From Patiria miniata (lineage: Eukaryota > Echinodermata > Asteroidea > Valvatida > Asterinidae), in NCBI RefSeq assembly GCF_015706575.1, contig NW_024037056.1:6957176-7021175 (forward strand): DNA of 64,000 nucleotides, given 5' to 3'. The notes below the pieces were generated by a model. That model worked only from the letters and a program-made list of their open reading frames with translations. It was not told the DNA's origin and ran no database searches. The translations under genes and the position numbers were made by a program. This document shows, piece by piece, positions 56,579 to 64,000 of the stretch; position 1 is the stretch's first letter, and every line of letters begins with the position of its first letter.

Positions 56579-57902
56579 TCAAAGGCTCTCTGTACTAGGG
56601 TGCGGTTGACCGATGACTTGATGCTGGGGGTGATGAAACGACCGCTGGTAGAGATAGCGGTCGGTGTGGGTTGGTTTCATGTAGACGCTATGTCCCAGGG
56701 TGCCATCAGGATTCCTGGAGATCTTGACGTCCAGGAAAGGAATGGTGCCGTGCTGTTCTTGTTCCATGGTGAAGCTGATGCTGGTGTGTTGCTTGTTGAT
56801 GTACTGGAGGAAGTCTTGGAGTGTGTCCGGGCCATGGGGCCACACTACGAAGGTTTCATCAACGTAGCGTAGCCACAGGCTCGGCCGAAGATCCACTGTG
56901 AGGAGGGAGGAAGACTCGAACTCCTCCATGAAGATGGGGATAAAGGAGATCCTATGGAGGTCCCAGCCGTTTGCTCGTAGAAATTGCCTTGCCACTGAAA
57001 ACAACTGGAAGAGATACATGTTAGTAACAGATCATAAATTTGGTCGGGGGACATGTCTGTGCGTTCAGCAAGAGTGGTATCATGTTCAAGTCTTTCCTTA
57101 GCTAGTTTGCAGGCCTCGCCTGTGGGGACATTGGTGAAGAGTGAGACGACGTCAAAACTGACAAGCAAGTCAGTGGGTTGGACAGTGAGGTTTCTGGTGA
57201 TGCTGACAAACTGGGAAGAGTTGGACCCATGGTGTGGTGTGCGACCCACCAAGGGTCTGAGGATTTTGGCTAAGTGTTGGGTTGTGTTGTAGGTGGGGGA
57301 ACCTCGAGAGGCAACAATGGGGCGCAGAGGGATCTCAGGTTTGTGAATCTTCGGTTTACCAAAGAACCTGGGACAGATCCAACTGGAGGGTCTGAGTCGT
57401 CTGTAGAGGAGGTGGATAATGCATCTGCTCGATGCAAGAGGAGAAGTTGGCTGGCAACTCGCTTCTCGATGGCGGGGATGGAGTTCTTGGGGAGTGGGCG
57501 GTATGAACCAGAAGAAAGTATGTCTTTTACCATGTTGCTGTAGTCCTCCCTGTCCATGACGACGGTGGCGTTGCCCTTGTCCGCTGTGAGGATGTGGATG
57601 GAGTTGTCTCGGCGGAGGTCAATGACAGCGAACCGCTCTGTTTTGGTCAGATTAGGTTTAGCTGGGCGAGCCTTGCGGAGGACTTCATTCATCTTGATGC
57701 GGACGTCGTTGGCTGCTGTCTTGGTAAGGTGTCTGAGGGCTGGCTCCGTCGACTGGATGATGCTCTCGATGGGTACGGACCTTGGAGGAACAGCAAAGTT
57801 CATGCCAAGGGACAGAACTTTCGTTTCTGTACTGTTATTATTCGCACATGGTGTTTCCGCAAACCTTTCATTATTTAGTATCTCCACCATGCAAAGCCTC
57901 AA
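56579..57902 (-). pseudogene. Reverse-transcriptase part of the Penelope-like element
   Basis: Recognised by LTADKGNATVVMDREDY, SFDVVSLFTNVPTGEA (motif A), GTSIGSPLSP (motif B) and a YVDE catalytic-loop region, in the right order. Spread over more than one frame, so not functional as read. Confidence 0.7.
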
Positions 57903-58148
57903 ATTTTACTGATCATATTGTTTTACAAAAATGGAGAAATGTACAGACCTACAGGGAAACAGGTCCTGGAAGCACAGAACTTTCATGTACAACTGGTCAA
58001 GTTTGATCGAATCAAAGATGAAAAAAAAACATCAAAGATGTAACATTGAAGCCTTGCAGAAATAACGTCACTGTTTGACATCCAGTTCGCGTGCTTCAAA
58101 TAAACATTACAATTACACATGAGTCACTTAATTTGCTGCAGATTGTTC

Positions 58149-58255
58149 CTATACGTGCTTCTCCAGTGGCTCCTGAGCCTTTTCCATCACTGTCGGGCCC
58201 GTCTCTGTTGCACAACTCTTCTCCTCACGTATCGAGTGACTGTGTCCATGGCTCC
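58149..58255 (-). CDS. Candidate terminal coding exon of an unidentified gene
   Basis: An acceptor TTTGTTCACAATGTCAG| is followed by 107 nt open to a stop, coding GSHGHSHSIREE... and ending EPLEKHV. A His-rich, charged C-terminus. No upstream exon recognised, so low confidence. Confidence 0.25.
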
Positions 58256-58259
58256 CTGA

Positions 58260-59060
58260 CATTGTGAACAAACCGAAAACAAAATTAAAAGTAAGAAAAG
58301 TAAATCCACCCCAAAAAACCTCAAGAACAAAGATGGTATGTGGGCAAACTTGCTTGCCGTAATAATAAGGAAATAATAAGGAGCCGGATGGGACTTTCCC
58401 CGTGTTTTCTCTCAAAAGGGTTTTTCGCTGGGTTTTCGCCCCTCACGTAATCAGCGAATAATTACAGCAATATTTGTTGTCTTGATGTTACAAGATAGAT
58501 CCAAATTTGTCGTGTTAACTGAATCCACCTTATATAAAGCCCTCACACTGTACATGTAGTTATTATAGTTTTTAAATATATTGCATTTACAATATTTGCT
58601 TAACAACTATGCATTGATCAAATAATGTTTTTTTTCCCATTGTATTGAATTGTATTGTATTGGTAATGTATTGTATATGCATGTTTGTAGTCATTTTTTA
58701 TTCATTAGAGACACACTCTTGGAAAAAATGGTCCATTCAACTTATTCTTTATGATGGGACTTGCGGTTTTGCCTTAGTCAATTGAGCGTGATCGGCTGAC
58801 TGATAAGGTTTACGCACAAAACCCTCGGCCAGTGAGGAGTTGCATAGAAAGCTGGCAAAACCACTTTTTGCGAAAGTGCAGATTTGATAAAATTAGGGTC
58901 CAAAAATGGGTCCTTTTTGCACGAGAAAATGTAGGGAACAGTCAGTACGCAGTGCACGCGATAATGAGGTCAAATCCCGAATTTTATTTGCACGGCCTAC
59001 GTCATGGAACCGCCACGAGACTTACACGTGTATTTGCGAGAGTTCGCCCGATCTTTTTTC
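58260..59060. other. Stretch without a supported gene
   Basis: AT-rich; nothing recognised. Confidence 0.4.
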
Positions 59061-59089
59061 ACGAACTACACGCTCCAAATGAAGCAGCT

Positions 59090-59108
59090 GGTTTCCAAGA
59101 TGGCGTGG
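59090..59108 (+). promoter_or_regulatory. YY1-like start-site motif with splice donor
   Basis: TCCAAGATGGCG followed at once by TG|GTGAGT. An AAGATGGCG motif at the transcription/translation start with an immediate donor is a common layout for first exons of animal genes. A possible acceptor (CACTCCCAATCAG|GAACC, exon from 59820) lies downstream. The product is not recognised. Confidence 0.25.
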
Positions 59109-59979
59109 TGAGTCGACAGCGAACGTTTTTCTGAATCGAATGATATAAAATACGTCGAGATTCTGCATGTTTTGGGCAGAATTTTGTTCACTCGAAGTTC
59201 GGCTGTGATTTTGAGAGTGAGTTTTGTTGTGTTTTTATTTGTTGTGCCCTGACTCAGGTAGAAAACAATGACGAAAATGATTACTACACATCGATAAAGG
59301 GAGCAATGAGCTTTCGTTTGATACATATTTTAGCTTGTGGCGACATGTATGTACTTTTCTCCGAGTCACTTTTCCTGTGCGAGATTTCAAATTTTTCGGC
59401 CATTTTTGGCGTGGCCATGTGCAGCGTGTACAGTATGATGTACATGTACAGTACATGTATGTTATGTATGATCACGCACACGAGCACATGCATTTTTAGG
59501 AACATTGGTTAATTTGTTTGTTTGGATTTTTTTTTGGGGGGGAGGTGTTTTTTTTTTAAATTAATATTGAAATAATATTTTTTTTGTGAGGCCCTAATGC
59601 ATGGTGCCTGAATATTTTTGTTACTTAATTTTGGAAAATTTACTATGGACTGCTTTACAACATAATGAAGGGTGCTTTTAGGCTGCGTACATGAATAATT
59701 GGTACTATGCTGCAAGAGTGCTTTTATAATAATCTGAAGAGTAATTACAAAAAAAAATTGTGAAAAAAAATTCTTTCCATAAACTGACGATTGTCATATT
59801 TTCTTTCACTCCCAATCAGGAACCTGTCCCTGCCAGTTCGGCGCCTTGAATGGTCCTCAGATGTTGCGACAGTTCATCACCTCCAACACGGGAACCATGA
59901 TGATTTTTGTATTTCGTTGCTAGGCCTAATGCTGGTTCATACTTTTGATCATGAAATGATTTTGATGTCATGAAATATT

Positions 59980-61730
59980 CACTGCAAAATTTGCCCGAGT
60001 TGAAATTAGGCTCAACCTTTGCAAAATCGCAGCGCGAAAACTTGCTATGGCATCAATCTTTTGCGTTTGCATTCTCTTTCACACAGAGTACGAACCGGAC
60101 TTATGTTTTGTGTAGTGCATACAACATTTACAAGTATGTGTTAATCAACGACATTTGTTGTTGCCGTCACTGTTAAAAATGGTTATATAAAGTCATGCCA
60201 CAGATACTACGCCGAAGATATTAATCAAAGAAACATTTATTGATGTACATGTTGCAATTATACATTTTAGATGTTTCGTGTACATAATAATTATTGTGGT
60301 CAGCGACACCATGCCAAAAATGATCATCTTTACTTCACTATAATTATAAATCATTTAAAGTTAACCTCGTACCTCATACTACCAGATTTTGGCAGTTTTT
60401 GATTGTACCGTAGCAGAGTTGATGATATTTGACAATGTAAATTGTTGTTGATGTTATTTCTTAGCCAAAGGCAGACGTTGTCAATACATGTACATGTATG
60501 CCAGAGCTCTCTTTCCTAAAAGTGTCTTTTTTTCACCCTCTTTATATCAGACAATATTTTTCTGGCGGGAAAAACAGGTATAAATAATATATGTATTTGT
60601 ACTGTGATGCAAGATGTCATGAAAAATAAGTTAGCAGATTTTTCATAAAGTGTTCGAAAACACTTATTTATAGCAGCTGATGGTGTAACAGTCATGATTT
60701 CAAGTACGTGTACATGGAAGTTTAGATTAATCAACAAACAGGTATTATATTTAAACATACAGTTTCTTGCATACAATTAGTTCATAGCACAAATTAAATG
60801 TTTATATGATTTTTTATAAGTTGTACTTTGGAAGATATCAATAAATGCAGAACATGATTATTCTCTTTAAAACTTAGTCCCTTGTTCAATTGGCTGATTT
60901 TAAAGTCGCATATAACATTTTTGTATTTAGTAAAGGGATACAATTTAAAGAAAAAACAGAGTCCAACAATATTGAACTGGCACTGCAGTTCAATATTGAA
61001 TTTAACAGATAAATAATGTCCGAAGGGTTCTAGACCTAAAGAAAATAACTTAGTAAATGCCGCAATTCCATGGCATCGATACGTTGTGCGTAGTTCGACA
61101 GGAATGCACCAACTACATGTACACGTTATTACCAAGGCTTTGTCAATGACGTCATATTTGACCAATGAGAGCACTGGAAAACAACGCGCTGTCATGGCGG
61201 GATGTTTCGTCGTAGTTTTTTTGGACAAACGTTAGAATTGTGTGTGCCCTGACTCGGGTAGAAAAAGATCAATACGAAATCATCCATCTTTTGATAGAAT
61301 ATGGAATTATCTTTAACTTTAGTGTAAAATTTGGCTGTGGCAATTGTCAAAAGATGGAAAACCTCGTCGTGTTTGGGAGGCCGATTTGTTGAGGTTCGAA
61401 GCTTGTTTTCCGTTAAAAATTGCACCCTCTAAATATCACGTAATTTCCAATCTGAATTGATAATATAACAGAATATTTTCCTATCTGAAAGAAAATATAC
61501 ATAATGTTTACAATTGACAAATAAAATTGATATTCTGGACCACATTCCAAGCGTCGTCAGCAGCTCATTAAATATTCAAAACGAGGTCACGCACGGAATG
61601 CCATGCATACAGCGCAAAAAAACTGAACGTCTTTTCAGTGCGCTGCGGACTGACTGGGGAAGCCATTGGTAAATTTGGCAGTATGCAGGCTCAGCATTAC
61701 CGGCAGGCTCCTTTACCGGCACATTTTCGC
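59980..61730. other. Stretch without a supported gene
   Basis: AT-rich DNA with many short ORFs of no recognisable content. A segment at 61190-61290 resembles 59095-59270 in part (ATGGCG, then TGTGCCCTGACTC and GGTAGAAAA). Confidence 0.4.
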
Positions 61731-61747
61731 AAAAAGTGGACATTTTG

Positions 61748-61910
61748 CCCCCCCCCTCCCCAACTCATTAAATTTACACCATGGAGTCTTCGCGCCTCTT
61801 TTTCTGTTTTCTTTTGTTTTCTTTTTTTCTTCCTTTTTTTTGGGGGGGGGGTTGCTTTTCCGGGGGGGGGGAGCAAGTGCCCCCTTGCCCCCCCCCCCCC
61901 CCCCCCCCCC
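61748..61910. repeat. Poly-C/poly-T/poly-G low-complexity block
   Basis: Long C, T and G runs, including about 24 C near 61889-61910. Typical of degenerate mobile-element ends with GGGGGCAAGTGCCCCC-type sequence; exact run lengths are probably unreliable. Confidence 0.6.
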
Positions 61911-61999
61911 TCGCGACGCCCATGGTTAGTGACGATTTGTATACAATGGGCGTTGACAACATCTAGAAGCGTTTTGGGACATTTACGTCTAGCAGCACA

Positions 62000-63700
62000 C
62001 TGGCAAGGATGGCTATAGATTTATTCGATTCAAACTCTATTTTATTACAGTACAACAAGTTGTGAAAGTAAACTTCAATTGTGGTTTGAGAAGATCCTGC
62101 TCCAGCGCAACACATGCTAAGTGTTTAAATGAATCCCCAAGCGGCATTCAACATAATTATATAATTATACCTCATCAGCAACGCCTACATAGCCTACAAT
62201 TATTGTGTGCACAGCATACATAGTTATGTAACATACAGTCGCCAAAATGTATGCCGTGAACCGAACCTAGTGTCAACAATCACAGGATTCTGGTCTGCCG
62301 TAAGGAACTACTACATGCCCACCAAACATCATTGTTATATAGTGTTTCGAGAGAGATAAAAAGAATACAACGCCATAGACTTTTTTTGTCAGAAATGACG
62401 CCGAAAGAAGAGCAGTTGCAGGACTATTACGAAGCCTACGTATATGAGTGTGTTTTGTGTACATTAACGCAGCTACATAATCGAAATCTCTATTTAAACT
62501 ATCCCAAACTAAACGTCAGCATACATTGTAACAACTGCACATTACGGGATCATTGCATGATTAACCTACGTAATGCAAGACAATTTGAAGTATTCCAAGT
62601 AACGCAGTGAGGCTATCCTCCGGCGGCGCGGACGCACATCATTGTCAAGGTGGTGAGAAGCACTTGCTGTCGGAAACTCCGTGTTAAAATAAGTTGCGGT
62701 AATGCGTCATCTACGAACATTCAACTTGTATGTGGCTTTCCCCAAAGTACGTCTAGTAGTACATAGTAAGACATCTTGCGAAATATGTACTATCATATAC
62801 AATAGGTAAAGGAAAAATTACTAATTCACCAATAAATCGCATTCAAAAATAAATAAAATTGGTGGACATGTACATGTATAAACGACTTCATAAAAAGCAC
62901 ATAAACTGACATCTGGGATTGTTCTAAAATTATAAAGCTGCTTTTTTTTAGTGAAACAAATATTTAAAAATTAAACAAATCCCCCAGCATTCAACTTTAT
63001 GCCTTCACGATCACATACATGTGAATTTACAAATAGTTCAAGTTTATTAGGTTGTGAAATATCTAATATCTTATGGCAACATTGCGGTAAATTTGAATGT
63101 CGATTGTTTCAAAGAGTTCCATCCTCACATCGAATATAATGTAGCGAGTTTAGAGGGCCACACGGACGTCTACAAACTAAAGCCTAATAAAGTTACATAG
63201 ACAAGTTTTGAGTTTAACGACGAAAGCTGCTACATATAAGTGACAAGCCAGAAATTTATAAATCACCACTTTATATTAAACTCACAAATAATCGAATAAC
63301 ATGTGCTATGCTTTTGCAGTATGCTATGCTATTTCGACCCTTTTCTTCAGTCATTATGTAGCACGATATGAGACGGAGGGCACCCCTCCCCCTCCTTTGT
63401 GTTGGTATTTGTGTTACCAGAATCTCAGGAATTCTTTTGAGATAACTAGGGGGATGTGTTCGGTAACAATTATATAGTCTAGGGTTCGCATAGGGTATAG
63501 GGAGTTGGGATACCCCTTCGTCTCATACCATGTTAGGTATCCTTCAGTGTGTATATTGTTTCTCTTAATTCGGTAATAACCGTACGAGACGCCTCCTCCA
63601 AGTCATAGCTATAATGCAAAAGGTCTTCCACTCTACACTTGCATGCACTAAGCCACGCTAACATTTTGTGCATTGAAAAGTTGATACACGTTTTATAGGT
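62000..63700. other. Stretch without a supported gene
   Basis: A + frame at 62332-62610 (92 residues, with CVLC and CNNC pairs) is the longest open stretch. It has no recognised domain, so it is not called. Confidence 0.4.
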
Positions 63701-63723
63701 GCCAGGGATGGATTGTTTTCATG

Positions 63724-63835
63724 TCACTCGTGTTGAATCTGTTTTGAAACGCATTGTACACAATCTTCTACTGCAGGAGCCAAAGGGCGGTTACCAAGCT
63801 CGTCAGCAGAGCGATAAATGAATTCGCCACGCAAT
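63724..63835 (-). CDS. Candidate terminal exon of a gene entering from the right edge
   Basis: A strong acceptor (CTTCCTTTTTGTAATTTTGCAG|) opens an exon with two usable frames. One gives DCVANSFIALLTSLVTALWL-Q and a stop at 63768, a hydrophobic tail like a GPI-anchor signal. The other reads LRGEFIYRSADELGNRPLAP... to a stop at 63724. Upstream exons would lie beyond the window or further right. Confidence 0.3.
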
Positions 63836-64000
63836 CTGCAAAATTACAAAAAGGAAGAGAAAAGTTAAAATCTTCTTCGTCGAGTTTGTTTTCTTGATTA
63901 CCGATGTAGAGGAAACTCAACATGGGAATAGACCGTTTTTTGGATACCACCATCTCATCGCAGGAGGTCAAAACCTAACGCGTACGTTAAGATTAACATC

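Larger units (their letters stand above)
55627..57876 (-). mobile_element. Penelope-like retroelement, broken
   Basis: A reverse-transcriptase part (about 56580-57880) followed by a GIY-YIG endonuclease part (about 56119-56361), the arrangement that defines Penelope-like elements. The two ends are exact inverted copies of 40 bp (55627-55666 and 57837-57876). The coding part is interrupted several times, so this is an old, inactive copy. Confidence 0.75.

Noticed and set aside
61638-62018. Proline-rich ORFs in the 61.7-61.9 kb block
   Set aside because: They come from long C and G runs whose lengths are not trustworthy; no start or splice context.
62332-62610. 92-residue + strand ORF with CxxC pairs
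   Set aside because: Two CxxC pairs alone are not enough; no recognised zinc-finger spacing, no homologue in the window, no clear promoter.

Overview
The window looks like animal DNA, most likely from a marine invertebrate deuterostome. My best guess is an echinoderm; a cephalochordate or hemichordate is possible. The reasons are intron-rich AT-rich DNA, a tandem expansion of RING/B-box/NHL TRIM genes, a tandem cluster of single-exon rhodopsin-class receptors, tRNA-derived SINEs, a Penelope-like element, and a recent Ty3/gypsy LTR element. Species and product names are inferred by eye; no database search was possible.

Layout. (1) 1-30.3 kb: four head-to-tail TRIM units on the + strand, each about 5-6 kb once insertions are removed. 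Each has two recognisable non-coding 5' exons (U1, U2) and one long coding exon of 640-641 codons. The genes lie at 1651-3576, 8069-9991, 13054-14979 and 26960-28885. The fourth unit carries, in its 5'UTR intron, a foldback repeat (17456-17732) and a near-whole antisense Ty3/gypsy element (17855-26293) with apparently identical 721-bp LTRs and an extra SGNH-hydrolase ORF. (2) 30.5-36.6 kb: four phase-matched exons of an unrecognised extracellular gene on the - strand, mixed with a tRNA-like sequence, a hammerhead-ribozyme-bearing inverted repeat and a tRNA-derived SINE. (3) 38.9-40.2 kb: a - strand immunoglobulin-superfamily receptor whose tail carries three ITIM-like tyrosine motifs, and whose first exon holds an in-frame stop. 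About 700 bp on either side of it are duplicates of each other. (4) 41-41.6 kb: a SINE and a 248-bp inverted-repeat element. (5) 42.2-51.5 kb: five tandem - strand GPCR copies. One is intact, one is full length with a single nonsense codon, and three are decayed. One decayed copy is interrupted by a DNA transposon and one is truncated next to a LINE tail. (6) 52-58 kb: a CRE/TATA promoter-like site, a 1.2-kb foldback element hosting a second copy of the 17.5-kb foldback family, an AACTGGTT-type minisatellite, and a broken Penelope-like element with inverted terminal repeats. (7) 58-64 kb: AT-rich DNA with a few candidate exon edges.

How the parts work together. The TRIM array and the GPCR cluster are both tandem duplicate families that keep their own flanking DNA. 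The TRIM copies have a nearly constant RING/B-box half and a variable propeller half, which suggests a family diversifying its target recognition while conversion or constraint holds the catalytic half. The ITIM-like Ig receptor would fit an immune or sensory neighbourhood, but that link is inference. Much of the remaining structure comes from nested mobile elements.
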